DNA of 64,000 nucleotides from Clostridium_AM sp963780135 (lineage in GTDB: Bacteria > Bacillota > Clostridia > Clostridiales > Clostridiaceae): assembly GCA_963780135.1 (NCBI GenBank), contig CAWAAR010000003.1, forward strand, positions 3,658,001 to 3,722,000. The letters run 5' to 3'. The notes below the pieces were generated by a model. The model saw only the letters and a program-made list of their open reading frames with translations, was not told the origin of the DNA and made no database searches. A program made the translations under genes and the position numbers. Position 1 is the stretch's first letter. Every line of letters begins with the position of its first letter. Positions 15,071 through 23,871 of the stretch are shown one piece after another.

Positions 15071-17074
15071 TTACAATTTAAATTTATTGATTTGTGCTTC
15101 AAGTTCTACTGATAATTGTTTTAAAGAATTTGCACTTATTAAGAATTGACCCATTGCTGCCGTAATCTCTTCAGCAGATGCTGAAACTTCTTCTGTACTG
15201 GCAGCAACTTCTCCTGATACTTCAGATATACTTTCCATTTTAGCCATTATTTCATTTTTATTGTTAGTAGTTTCTTCTGCTTTTTTCTTAACTAATTGAA
15301 TTTGCAAAGTTAGTTTGCTTATTGATGCTAATATTTCATCAAATATAGATTTTGTTTCAAAAACGGCATTATCCTGTTCTCTTACACTATTTTTTGTTTC
15401 TTCCACTGCTTTAACTGCCCTTTGTGCTTTTTCTCTAATATTATTAACTAATGTTTGAATTTGTTGAGTTGCAAAAGTCGATTGCTTTGCAAGTTTACGA
15501 ATTTCATCTGCCACTACAGAGAATCCCTTCCCCGCTTCGCCTGCTCTTGCTGCCTCTATTGTCGCATTTAATGCTAATAAGTTAGTTTGCGATGACATTT
15601 GGTTAATAGTATCAGTAATAATGCTAATTTCATTAGATGATTTATGTACATCTAATATAATATTATTAACTTTTATTGTAGATTTATCAGTGTTTCCAGA
15701 TTTTTCAGTAAGAACTTTTACTACTTCTAATCCTTTTTTACTTAATTTGTCTGTATTTTCTGATGCATTATACATTTTATTTGTAATATCAGAAATATTA
15801 TCTATTTTGTTGCTCAAATGTCCTAATTTCTGAACGCCTTCATCTACACTCATTGATTGATCCGAACTTCCGTCTGCAATTTGACCTATTGTTGTTGCCA
15901 CTTCGTTAATAGCAATGTCACTTTCACTAGCCATTAAAGTTATGGTGTCTGAGTTTTGCTTTAGTATATCAGCAGATTTTTTTACATTAGATATTAATTC
16001 CCCTATATTTTCCAACATTATATTAAAATTATTTCCTAGCTTACCAAACTCATCTTTGCTATTAATATCTGTTCTAACTGATAAATTACCATAAGATGCT
16101 TTATTAAATGCATTTTGCAATTTAAAGATATTTTTAGTAATCATTCTGCTGACGATTAATGCTGCTATTCCCGAAAGTGTAAACATTATAAAAATAAATA
16201 GAATTGAATACTTTTTCAAACAATTAAGATCATCATTTATTTCAGAGTTTGGCATTGACGCAAACAATTTCCAATGTGTTAATTTATTTGTATCATAAAT
16301 AACAATGTTATTAGTATTTTGGGCATCATCTTTTTGAAATCCTGATTCTTTATCTTTAGCCGTTTTCCATATAGATAATTTTTTTATTGTATCTGTTCCT
16401 ATTAAATTCTTATTAGGATGTGCCACTAAAATACCTTTTGAATCAGTTACATATATATAGCCTTTTTGTCCAATTTTTATGTCTGATAATTTACTTGATA
16501 ACTTGTCAAGATTTATAGTTATTCCTAACACTCCAATTACCTGATTATTATTTTCAACAGTCATAGAAATTGTAACAAGATTTTTCTTAGTTAATAAACC
16601 CACATATGGATCAGAATAAAATACTTTCCCTTTACTAGACATAGCACCTATATACCAAGGTCTAGTTGTTGGATCTAATGTTGTACTACTTTCAGGATAT
16701 ACATATACTGTTTTATCTGGTAATCCAAATATAACAGTTTCAATGCATTCATTACTAGCTTTTACATCTTTAAAAATATCATTTAATATTGGTAGGTTCT
16801 CTTGATGTAATGTTATTTCTTTTAGATATGAATTATTATCCATAAATTTCAAAGGTGTAGACATTCCTTCAAAAAAATTTTCTATTCCCCTATTAACTTC
16901 TTGAATTGTTTGACTGGTGGATACTTCAAACCTACTTTTTACAATGCTGTCAGTTTTAATGCTAGAAAAAATGCCCAAAGATATTATTGGCACAATACCA
17001 ATAACTATCATAATAAACATTAATTTGTTTTTTATGCTTAAGAAAGTGCTTTTAGTACTTTTTTTAGTTTTCAC
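15071..17074 (-). CDS. methyl-accepting chemotaxis protein with dCache sensor
   Basis: A transmembrane chemoreceptor of about 667 residues. A first membrane helix (MFIMIVIGIVPIISLGIF) is followed by an extracellular dCache domain of about 245 residues, with FGLPDKTVYVYPESS and the TTRPWYIGAM motif typical of these sensors. A second helix (FIFIMFTLSGIAALIVS), a HAMP domain, and a full-length signalling domain with tip NLLALNATIEAARAGEAGKG complete it. GTG at 17074 is preferred because GAGGGGGG lies 8 bases before it; the upstream ATG at 17092 lacks a ribosome site. dCache sensors often bind amino acids or other small organic ligands; the ligand here is not determined. Confidence 0.9.
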   Translation of the reverse strand: MKTKKSTKSTFLSIKNKLMFIMIVIGIVPIISLGIFSSIKTDSIVKSRFEVSTSQTIQEVNRGIENFFEGMSTPLKFMDNNSYLKEITLHQENLPILNDIFKDVKASNECIETVIFGLPDKTVYVYPESSTTLDPTTRPWYIGAMSSKGKVFYSDPYVGLLTKKNLVTISMTVENNNQVIGVLGITINLDKLSSKLSDIKIGQKGYIYVTDSKGILVAHPNKNLIGTDTIKKLSIWKTAKDKESGFQKDDAQNTNNIVIYDTNKLTHWKLFASMPNSEINDDLNCLKKYSILFIFIMFTLSGIAALIVSRMITKNIFKLQNAFNKASYGNLSVRTDINSKDEFGKLGNNFNIMLENIGELISNVKKSADILKQNSDTITLMASESDIAINEVATTIGQIADGSSDQSMSVDEGVQKLGHLSNKIDNISDITNKMYNASENTDKLSKKGLEVVKVLTEKSGNTDKSTIKVNNIILDVHKSSNEISIITDTINQMSSQTNLLALNATIEAARAGEAGKGFSVVADEIRKLAKQSTFATQQIQTLVNNIREKAQRAVKAVEETKNSVREQDNAVFETKSIFDEILASISKLTLQIQLVKKKAEETTNNKNEIMAKMESISEVSGEVAASTEEVSASAEEITAAMGQFLISANSLKQLSVELEAQINKFKL

Positions 17075-17141
17075 AAACTTATCCCCCCTCATTTTTATAT
17101 ATTACTAATTTACAATATACTTTTTTTATTTGTTTTATCCC

Positions 17142-17173
17142 ATGATTACCATCCGTAACACTCCCATAAGTGG
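17142..17173. repeat. imperfect inverted-repeat partner flanking the DUF554 gene
   Basis: ATTACCATCCG followed by a small CACT/AGTG hairpin recurs in opposite orientation at 18087-18125 as GTTACCATCCG followed by CACCTA/TAGGTG. The pair brackets the DUF554 gene. Meaning is unclear. Confidence 0.3.
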
Positions 17174-17214
17174 TCTTTAACAAGCTTATTCTCTGAGAAG
17201 AGGATTTTTAAAAA

Positions 17215-17934
17215 TCATTTGATAAATGCAGTCCATAAATATGATATTGGCATCACAAGTATAAGAGCAGGTAGCATATTGGCAATCGGAAAAGCTTTTA
17301 TACCACTTATGCGAAAACCTGTTGCTAACATAATCATACCACCACAAGCAGTAAAATCTGCAATCATTGCAGGTGTAGTCATTGGTAGTATAATTGATGC
17401 ACTGAAAAATAGACCTATTAATATAACAAACTGCGGAACACATATAGTTAAAACTATATAGCCAAGAGCTGCTGCAAAAATTCCTGCTGTGAAAAAATCC
17501 AGGAATGCCTTTGTTATTAATACTGAGCAATCACCCGTCATCCCTTCCTTTAATGCCCCAAATATTCCTGTACCACTAGCAGAAAACAAAATTACTATAC
17601 CAACAAATTTTTCCATAAATTCTTTTTGATTATCTATAGTTCCCTTATTAGAAAAAATTCTCTCTATTGGTCCACGTATACGACCTACACACCACTCAAT
17701 TCCCTTTTCAAATTTAATTAACTCACCTATAGCACTGCCAAGAATTAAAGATAAAACAACTGCAGGCATTGTATTCATTTTTAATATTAAACTTACTCCC
17801 ATGGCCATAGATGCTACACCAGAGGTTAGAGATAAAGCTGTACGTGATTGTTCTGGAATTTTATCTCCTAAAAATGCTCCAATTAGACTTCCTAAAAATA
17901 CTGCTAAACTATTAACTATAACTCCAATAGGCAT
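17215..17934 (-). CDS. DUF554 family membrane protein
   Basis: A 239-residue polytopic membrane protein of the DUF554 (YdfK-like) family, opening MPIGVIVNSLAVFLGSLIGA with the family's glycine-rich helices and the SGTGIFGALKEGMTGD loop. About seven hydrophobic segments are visible. Its biochemical function is not established; a transporter role is often assumed. It is monocistronic on the minus strand, with a 454-base upstream gap that may hold a structured leader. Confidence 0.82.
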   Translation of the reverse strand: MPIGVIVNSLAVFLGSLIGAFLGDKIPEQSRTALSLTSGVASMAMGVSLILKMNTMPAVVLSLILGSAIGELIKFEKGIEWCVGRIRGPIERIFSNKGTIDNQKEFMEKFVGIVILFSASGTGIFGALKEGMTGDCSVLITKAFLDFFTAGIFAAALGYIVLTICVPQFVILIGLFFSASIILPMTTPAMIADFTACGGMIMLATGFRISGIKAFPIANMLPALILVMPISYLWTAFIK

Positions 17935-18003
17935 ATTAATCTTCCTTTCGTTCTTTATAATTTCAAAAGTACATTAAATCTTTTCAGTATCAAATGATTC
18001 TTA

Positions 18004-18125
18004 TAATAACTTACCTAGTGGCGTATCAGCCATTATTCACAGCATAAGAACTCTAAATCATAAAGTTCAAGAATTGTAATATCTATCACCTAAATAGGTG
18101 TCAATGCTGCGGATGGTAACCATCA
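18004..18125 (-). ncRNA. candidate structured 5' leader of the DUF554 gene
   Basis: Upstream of the DUF554 gene several helices can be drawn on one strand: GATGG/CCATC near 18112-18124, an outer CAGCAT/ATGCTG stem (18040-18045 with 18104-18109) enclosing CACCTA/TAGGTG (18087-18100) and GAACT/AGTTC (18048-18068), and a distal TGGC/GCCA stem near 18019-18032. This resembles a three-way junction. It matches no riboswitch consensus I can recall. It may be chance folding of AT-rich DNA. Confidence 0.25.
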
Positions 18126-18227
18126 GTTAAATTAGTACAAATGATATAACAGAAATATTTTGATAAGTATTATAACCCACTTATGATTTAATTGATGGAT
18201 TCAAAATCATATCAACAATAATCCTAT

Positions 18228-18282
18228 AAAAATCAGCCTATATCTTAATGTGTGTGGTAATTAAAGATATAGGCTGATTTTT
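18228..18282 (-). terminator. intrinsic terminator
   Basis: AAAAATCAGCCTATATCTT and AAGATATAGGCTGATTTTT form a perfect 19-bp stem with a 17-base loop, about 100 bases beyond the FAH gene that ends the catabolic operon. Confidence 0.75.
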
Positions 18283-18388
18283 ACTATTTATCTTTACGAT
18301 AAATAATTTATGCAACAAAATGTTAAGTTTGTGATTATTTTCTATAAATTTTTTCAACTATAGCATTAATGATATAGTTAAGAAATAT

Positions 18389-19252
18389 CTATTTTAATAC
18401 ATTTGCCATATCACCAATTTTTTCAATAGAAACAATAATTTCGTCTCCAGACTTCAGCCACTGTTGTTTATCTTCTGGATAACTTGAAATAGTTCCACTA
18501 GGTGTTCCTGTAAATATAATATCTCCAGGTTTTAATGTCATGTAATTAGATATGTAACTTACCATTGTGGCACAATCAAAAATCATATCTCTGGTATTTC
18601 CACATTGTCGAAGTTCTCCATTTACTTTACATTTTATTTCTAAATTTGAAGCATCTACTTCATCAGATGTTACCAAGTAAGGTCCAATAGGTGCAAAGTT
18701 ATCGCAAGTTTTTCCTATCAACCATTGATGAGTTTTACGTTGAAGATCTCTAGCAGACAAATCATTTCCAGCAGTATATCCGAACACATAAGAAAGTGCA
18801 TCTTCTTTAGAAATGTTTTTAGCTTCTTTTCCAATGACAATAACTAATTCTGCTTCATAATCAAATTTTTCAGCAGACTTTGGCAGCAAAATAACTTGAT
18901 TATGTGCTGCAAGTGTATTGTTGAACTTACTAAATATCACTGGTAAAGTTTTTCTATCTATCATGGATTTTTCTGAATGATGTATATAATTTGAAGCAAT
19001 ACAAATAATCTTTTCTGGTTTTATTACAGGAGGAGCATAAATAATTGTTGCTTCTGAAATTGTTTCAATTTCTTTTTTTGTCAATTCAGCTAATTGAGAT
19101 AAAGCTTTTTCTCCTCCTTCAATAACTTCCTCTATAGTGGTATATATCTTAAGAGAATAATTTTCAGCAGCTTTTGCTGCATCTATGATGCCTTGTCCAA
19201 TCTTAATACCTAGCCTAATTTGTTCTCCAACTTTAAAGTTAACTAGTTTCAT
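18389..19252 (-). CDS. fumarylacetoacetate hydrolase (FAH) family protein
   Basis: A 287-residue FAH-superfamily enzyme acting on a 2-oxo or 2,4-dioxo acid. The metal ligands E133, E135 and D164 lie in DYEAELVIVIG and AGNDLSARDLQ; the active-site loop FTGTPSGT is near residue 246. Relatives include fumarylpyruvate hydrolase, 2-oxo-hepta-ene-dioate isomerases and other acylpyruvases, which often release pyruvate. It is the last gene of a LacI-linked operon with a DapA-like aldolase, an MFS carrier and malic enzyme, so it probably processes an intermediate of the imported acid. The substrate is not determinable from sequence. Confidence 0.85.
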   Translation of the reverse strand: MKLVNFKVGEQIRLGIKIGQGIIDAAKAAENYSLKIYTTIEEVIEGGEKALSQLAELTKKEIETISEATIIYAPPVIKPEKIICIASNYIHHSEKSMIDRKTLPVIFSKFNNTLAAHNQVILLPKSAEKFDYEAELVIVIGKEAKNISKEDALSYVFGYTAGNDLSARDLQRKTHQWLIGKTCDNFAPIGPYLVTSDEVDASNLEIKCKVNGELRQCGNTRDMIFDCATMVSYISNYMTLKPGDIIFTGTPSGTISSYPEDKQQWLKSGDEIIVSIEKIGDMANVLK

Positions 19253-19300
19253 GGTAGTTTCTTGTCTCCCTTCCTTTAATCTTATACTAATTCACTTAAT

Positions 19301-20482
19301 TCATATTAGATACTCTCTATCTAACCCAAGTTCACGAGCTATGTCCACCACAGCTTTTGAAACAGTCTCAGAAACACCTCCATCAAATACACTAGGCACT
19401 ATATTATCTTCAGTTAATTTACTATCTTTTATTAAGCTAGCAATGCCCTTTGCAGCTGCAATTTTCATTTCATTACATATCTCCTTTGCCCTAACCTTTA
19501 AGACACCATTAAATAAACCTGGGAAAACTAATACATTATTAATTTGATTTGGAAAATCTGATCTTCCCGTAGCTACAACTCTAGCTCCACCTGCCTTTGC
19601 TACCTCTGGCATTATCTCTGGAGTAGGATTCGCTAATGCAAAAATTATGCTGCCTTTATCCATTGTTTCAACCATTTCCTTAGTTAATACATTTCCATCT
19701 GAAACACCTATAAACACATCCTTTGCCTTAATTACATCTGCTAAAGTTCCTTTTTCCAAATTTCTATTAGTTATCTCTGCTATTTTCATTTGTGCACCAT
19801 TTAAAGTACTATCACCTTCAACAATAGCCCCCTTTATGTCACATAATATTACATTTTTAACTCCAGCTGACATTAAAAGTTTAGCTGTAGCAATACCAGA
19901 TGCCCCTGCACCATTTATAACAATCTTTACTTCTTCTATACTTTTCTTAACCAATTTTAAAGCATTATATAAACCTGCTAGCACTGCAATTGCAGTCCCA
20001 TGTTGATCATCATGATATACTGGTATATCTAGTATCTCTTTTAATTTATCTTCAATATAAAAACATTCTGGTGCCTTAATATCTTCTAGATGTATTCCAC
20101 CAAAACCTGGAGCAATATTTTTTATGGTGTTTACTATATCATCCGGATCCATTGAGTCTAAACTTATTGGAATAGCATCAACATTTCCAAACTTTTTTAG
20201 CAATAATGCTTTACCTTCTACTACTGGAAGTCCTGCTTCTGGTCCAATGTTACCCAATCCAAGAACTGCTGTACCATTTGTAATTACAGCTACAGTTTTT
20301 CCTTTCATTGTATACTGATATGCATTATTTTTATTTTTCGCTATTTCTAAACAAGGTCCCGCTACTCCGGGAGTGTATGCTAGTGCCAAATCTGCACCAT
20401 TTGTTACAGGCATAGTACCGACAATTTCTATTTTACCTCTTTTTTCTTTATGCAATTTTAAAGACTTTTCTTTTAAATTCAT
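19301..20482 (-). CDS. NAD(P)-dependent malic enzyme
   Basis: A malic enzyme of about 393 residues that oxidatively decarboxylates malate to pyruvate and CO2. Visible features are the tyrosine region LALAYTPGVAGPCLEI, NGTAVLGLGNIGP, the metal-binding LEDIKAPECF and PVYHDDQHGTAIAVLAGL, and the Rossmann motif VINGAGASGIATAKLL. It has the short bacterial form without a phosphotransacetylase domain. I prefer the ATG at 20482 (MNLKEKSLKLH) to the one at 20494, whose GGAAAGGG abuts the start codon. It sits between the MFS carrier and the FAH enzyme in the same strand order, preceded by a long hairpin. Confidence 0.93.
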   Translation of the reverse strand: MNLKEKSLKLHKEKRGKIEIVGTMPVTNGADLALAYTPGVAGPCLEIAKNKNNAYQYTMKGKTVAVITNGTAVLGLGNIGPEAGLPVVEGKALLLKKFGNVDAIPISLDSMDPDDIVNTIKNIAPGFGGIHLEDIKAPECFYIEDKLKEILDIPVYHDDQHGTAIAVLAGLYNALKLVKKSIEEVKIVINGAGASGIATAKLLMSAGVKNVILCDIKGAIVEGDSTLNGAQMKIAEITNRNLEKGTLADVIKAKDVFIGVSDGNVLTKEMVETMDKGSIIFALANPTPEIMPEVAKAGGARVVATGRSDFPNQINNVLVFPGLFNGVLKVRAKEICNEMKIAAAKGIASLIKDSKLTEDNIVPSVFDGGVSETVSKAVVDIARELGLDREYLI

Positions 20483-20589
20483 AGTTCTCGTCATCCCTTT
20501 CCATACCTTTCAGCATATTATATATTTTACTCGCAGAAGTATTTGAGAATTTTGAAAAACAAAAAAAATTTTATTTTGATATTGATAAT

Positions 20590-20656
20590 AAAGAAAATAT
20601 ACACATTATCATACACATATTTTCAAATGTGTATGATAATATGTATATTTTCTTTA
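20590..20656 (-). terminator. long intercistronic hairpin between MFS and malic enzyme genes
   Basis: Arms at 20590-20618 and 20628-20656 pair at 28 of 29 positions around a short loop. Lying inside an operon, it may partly terminate transcription or stabilise the upstream message. Confidence 0.6.
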
Positions 20657-20685
20657 CTTTTATAGAAGGATTAATCAATCCCTAT

Positions 20686-22071
20686 TTAAGGAGCAATCTC
20701 CTCCAAAACTTTTTCACGTGTTTCAATCATTCTTGTAGCTACTAGTGAACCTATAATGCAAATAATTGCAAATCCAACAAATACATAAGAAATTCCTTTA
20801 GAATCCAATACAAATCCAATTATCATAGGTCCTATTGCTGAAGCAAGACGTAACCATGTTGTAGCAAATGCAGTTCCAATAGCTCTCATCCTTGTAGGAT
20901 ATATTTCTGGAGTATAAAGATAAAGCAAAACAGTAATTGAACCTATAACACCATAAGCTGATGATCCTAAGAACATAACACTTTTTGCGGATTTTGCTCC
21001 ATTAAAGAAAAGAACTAGAAGTAAACAACCTGCAATAAGAAAAGCTGCAGTTGCCCATCTTTTACGTCCAATCTTATCAATGAGAAACGCACATGCTAAT
21101 ACTGCAATTACTTGAATAACATTTGTAATTGATGCTGCATGTAAAGATTCTGATAGTGGAAGTTTGTAAACAGTTTTGTATAAGCTAGGAAGCCAATTGT
21201 TCAAACCATTAGATATGAAGTATGCCGAAAACCATAATCCCCATACAACTAATGTTCTAAAGCGGTAAAACGGAGAAAATAGTTCCTTCCAATCAGCTTT
21301 TGCTGTTGGTTTATTTACAGTCATAGTGACAGGCAAGCGAACGTCTGTGCTTGCTTCCATTTCTTTAATGACACTTTCAGCTTCATCAAATTTCCCCTTA
21401 GAAATTAGCCAACGTGGTGATTCTCTCAGTGTGAAGAAAAGAGGTAGAATAATTAATCCTACTACACCACCTATTAAAAACATCCATTTCCAACCTAAAC
21501 TTGGCACAATTACGGCTCCAAGTTGTGCAGTTAACATCAAACTAATAGGGAATATCATCTCATATACCATGAAGAATTTTCCACGACCTTTAGCTCTTGA
21601 TAATTCATTTATATATGTAGCTGCAATAGGTACTTCACCGCCCAATCCAATACCCTGTAGAAATCTTAATGAAAACAATATATTATAATTACCAGCAAAC
21701 ATACATGCAATTCCCATAATAGACATCATAAACATAGATCCTTTTATGCTAAATATACGGCCAAATCGTTCTGCTATAACACCAAAAACTAGTGCACCTA
21801 CTGCTTGACCTAAGTATCCTGCTGCAATTAGCATTCCAATTTGTCCTGCATTTAAATGCCATAAACCAATTAAAACTGGCATGGCATAAGCAAGTGATAA
21901 TGAATCAAAACCATCAAAAAAAGTAGCAGTGCCTATGATAACACGTGGCTTGAGATGCCATCGTGAAAAAGGGATACTTTCCATACGTGCAAGGAGCTCT
22001 GAGGTGCGATTTGTTGAAGAGTTTACAAAAGAGCTAGAATCTGAAATTACTGAACTTGCTTTTTCACTCAT
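20686..22071 (-). CDS. MFS transporter, organic acid or sugar-acid type
   Basis: A 12-helix major facilitator of about 461 residues. The N-terminal tail is cytoplasmic and Ser/Thr-rich. The MFS loop 2-3 signature reads GVIAERFGRIFSIKG, the DGFDSLSLAYAMPVL helix resembles the D-G-x-D motif of aromatic-acid/H+ symporters, and RESPRWLISKGKFDEAE and PEIYPTRMRAIG are typical of the sugar/metabolite porters. ATG at 22071 is chosen for its AAAGGAAGG site; the longer frame to 22101 has none. Co-oriented with the DapA-like gene 118 bases upstream. The cargo is probably the acid degraded by the operon. Confidence 0.88.
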   Translation of the reverse strand: MSEKASSVISDSSSFVNSSTNRTSELLARMESIPFSRWHLKPRVIIGTATFFDGFDSLSLAYAMPVLIGLWHLNAGQIGMLIAAGYLGQAVGALVFGVIAERFGRIFSIKGSMFMMSIMGIACMFAGNYNILFSLRFLQGIGLGGEVPIAATYINELSRAKGRGKFFMVYEMIFPISLMLTAQLGAVIVPSLGWKWMFLIGGVVGLIILPLFFTLRESPRWLISKGKFDEAESVIKEMEASTDVRLPVTMTVNKPTAKADWKELFSPFYRFRTLVVWGLWFSAYFISNGLNNWLPSLYKTVYKLPLSESLHAASITNVIQVIAVLACAFLIDKIGRKRWATAAFLIAGCLLLVLFFNGAKSAKSVMFLGSSAYGVIGSITVLLYLYTPEIYPTRMRAIGTAFATTWLRLASAIGPMIIGFVLDSKGISYVFVGFAIICIIGSLVATRMIETREKVLEEIAP

Positions 22072-22116
22072 ATTAACTATCCTTCCTTTCGCTGTGCCCA
22101 AAACACAAAAATTAAT

Positions 22117-22129
22117 AAAAACGTTTACT
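22117..22129. promoter_or_regulatory. possible LacI-type operator between aldolase and MFS genes
   Basis: AAAAACGTTTACT resembles the AAACGTTT core of the operators at 23265 and 23293. It lies 46 bases before the MFS start and could be a secondary or roadblock site. Confidence 0.35.
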
Positions 22130-22188
22130 TACAATATATTTAGTATGCGCTTCTTAATACTAAGAAACGCATACATTTTTATATTACA

Positions 22189-23133
22189 CTAAACTAAATT
22201 AACTTTTTCAACTCCTGAATCAGCTAATGCCTTAGTAACTACATCTACTTCATGTTGGCTTAGAGGCATTAGAGGTGGTCTCATTAAAGCTGATGTAAAT
22301 ACTTTACGTTGTACCAAGAATTCTTTCATTCTTGCATGAGCTTCTCCAGTAGGCTCTCCTATTCCATAGATACCTTGTGCAGCTGCAAATAGGTTTTCGT
22401 TAACCTTTTTAGCTTCTTTTAAATCTTCATTTTGAACAGCTTTAAATAAAGCAGTTATTAATTCTGGTACGCATCCTGAGAAACCAATTAGCGCACCGTC
22501 AAGTCCTTGAATCATTGTGGATAAAACATTTTCATCATGGCAAGTAAGTAATGTTGTTTCAGGTGTTTTTTCTCTTAATATACGAACGTCTCTTTCATAT
22601 AGAGGCATGTCTCTAGTTCCCATCTTAACAGCTACAACATTTGGTATCTTACACATTTCTAATAATAAATCGATTGGATAGAATGACTTTGTATTAGAAG
22701 GGTAAAGATGAATAAATATTTTTATATTTATAGCTTCTGCAACATCTTTTACAAACTTAAGAGCTCCTTCTGGTTTAATACCAAATCTTAACCATAAGTG
22801 TGGTGGCATAAGTAAAATACCATCAGCTCCAGCTGCTTCTGCTGCTTTAGCTTGTTCTATAGCATCATAAGTTCCTTCTGCACAAACTCCTGAAATAATC
22901 TTAACTTTGCCTTTAACTCTGTCCGCTGCCATTTTTGTAATATGTGCTCTTTCTTTATTTGAAAATCCTGTTATTTCTCCAGTATGTCCATTTGTAACCA
23001 ATCCTGCTATTCCTTTGTCAGCATATTCAAGTAACCAGTCTATGTATTTATTGAACTCCTGCTCATTAATTGAATAATCCTCTTTTAATGGTACCATTAT
23101 TGCGGGATAAATTCCTCCCCATTCTCTTTTCAT
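22189..23133 (-). CDS. dihydrodipicolinate synthase family aldolase/dehydratase
   Basis: A 314-residue (beta/alpha)8 enzyme of the DapA/NAL family. The Schiff-base lysine is K170 in NVVAVKMGTRD and the catalytic tyrosine is Y144 in FIHLYPSN. The pyruvate-carboxylate loop reads TNGHTGE (residues 47-53) where DapA usually has a G-T/S-T-G-E motif, and the DapA-specific arginine context is not evident, so a catabolic aldolase or dehydratase is more likely than lysine biosynthesis. ATG at 23133 is preferred over an upstream TTG, because GGAGG lies 8 bases before it. First gene of the LacI-regulated operon. Confidence 0.85.
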   Translation of the reverse strand: MKREWGGIYPAIMVPLKEDYSINEQEFNKYIDWLLEYADKGIAGLVTNGHTGEITGFSNKERAHITKMAADRVKGKVKIISGVCAEGTYDAIEQAKAAEAAGADGILLMPPHLWLRFGIKPEGALKFVKDVAEAINIKIFIHLYPSNTKSFYPIDLLLEMCKIPNVVAVKMGTRDMPLYERDVRILREKTPETTLLTCHDENVLSTMIQGLDGALIGFSGCVPELITALFKAVQNEDLKEAKKVNENLFAAAQGIYGIGEPTGEAHARMKEFLVQRKVFTSALMRPPLMPLSQHEVDVVTKALADSGVEKVNLV

Positions 23134-23264
23134 AATTAAATTCCTCCATTTACAAATAAATTTTTGAAACAATTCCTCTTCAAACCCTTTTGCTGTTGCA
23201 CTTTTTTGGTAAAAATATGTTGTTAAAACATATTGACTTTGTCAAAACCGTGTCGTAATTTGAT

Positions 23265-23278
23265 AGGAAACGTTTTCT
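23265..23278. promoter_or_regulatory. LacI-type operator O1
   Basis: GGAAACGTTTTCTA, a palindrome centred on CG, lies at about +1 to +15 of the operon transcript predicted from the promoter at 23287-23315. Confidence 0.6.
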
Positions 23279-23286
23279 ATGTTTCT

Positions 23287-23315
23287 ATTATATTAAACGT
23301 TTTCTGTAATGTCAA
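23287..23315 (-). promoter_or_regulatory. consensus sigma-A promoter of the catabolic operon
   Basis: On the minus strand TTGACA (23315-23310), exactly 17 bases, then TATAAT (23292-23287): a perfect consensus promoter firing toward the aldolase gene, about 155 bases away. Confidence 0.75.
23293..23306. promoter_or_regulatory. LacI-type operator O2, inside the promoter spacer
   Basis: TTAAACGTTTTCTG fills the spacer of the consensus promoter, so repressor bound here would block polymerase directly. A CcpA cre site is an alternative reading. Confidence 0.6.
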
Positions 23316-23613
23316 TATTTTTTTGTTTTTTTTTTAAACTATATTCATCAAACTAAAAACATTATGTGATATTCTATACATTTGTATCTGTAAAAACAAC
23401 TTAACTTTCTATTAAATATGCGCATCTTAAAGCTTAAAAAGCATCCATCAAGTCATCTATATCAGCTATTGAATCAATGTTAATGTTAATATATTTATCT
23501 AAAAATCCAATCCCGCTTTTAACAATCTAATTCTTTGATTAAATATTACACTATTTAAATTTTAGTGGATGCAAAAATGATATTTCTCACTTATTTTTAT
23601 ACAAATATTAACA

Positions 23614-23628
23614 GGCAACGTTTTCTGT
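23614..23628. promoter_or_regulatory. LacI-type operator O3 upstream of lacI-like gene
   Basis: GGCAACGTTTTCTGT matches the two promoter operators and lies 244 bases upstream of the regulator gene; it may mediate autoregulation or looping with O1/O2. The rest of the 738-base gap (23134-23871) shows only AT-rich sequence. Confidence 0.5.
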
Positions 23629-23871
23629 ATATTTTCTGTACGTGACAAATATTCTATATTAATATGAGAAATAGTGTTATACTATGGATATAAAAATTTA
23701 TAATATTTTTTACCACTTATTTTTTTAAAATAATTTCTATTTTTAACTTATTCGTTATCTTTTTCTGTTACTTTTTATATATATTGTTAATATGATAAAA
23801 GTTATATATAATATAAATAGTTAAAAAAAGAAAATGTTTTACCTTAATCTTATTTTTTTAGGAGAATATAT

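Noticed and set aside
17186..17530. 114-codon minus-strand frame
   Set aside because: It overlaps the DUF554 gene in another frame, and its Cys/Ser-rich composition is typical of an out-of-frame shadow.
18004..18125. Known riboswitch classes upstream of DUF554 (c-di-GMP-I/II, fluoride, cobalamin, lysine, T-box)
   Set aside because: None of the class-defining conserved segments are present; kept only as an unassigned candidate leader.
22117..23628. AAACGTTT boxes as CcpA cre sites
   Set aside because: Possible, but the symmetric placement on the promoter and the divergent LacI gene favour a dedicated LacI operator; CcpA was not excluded.
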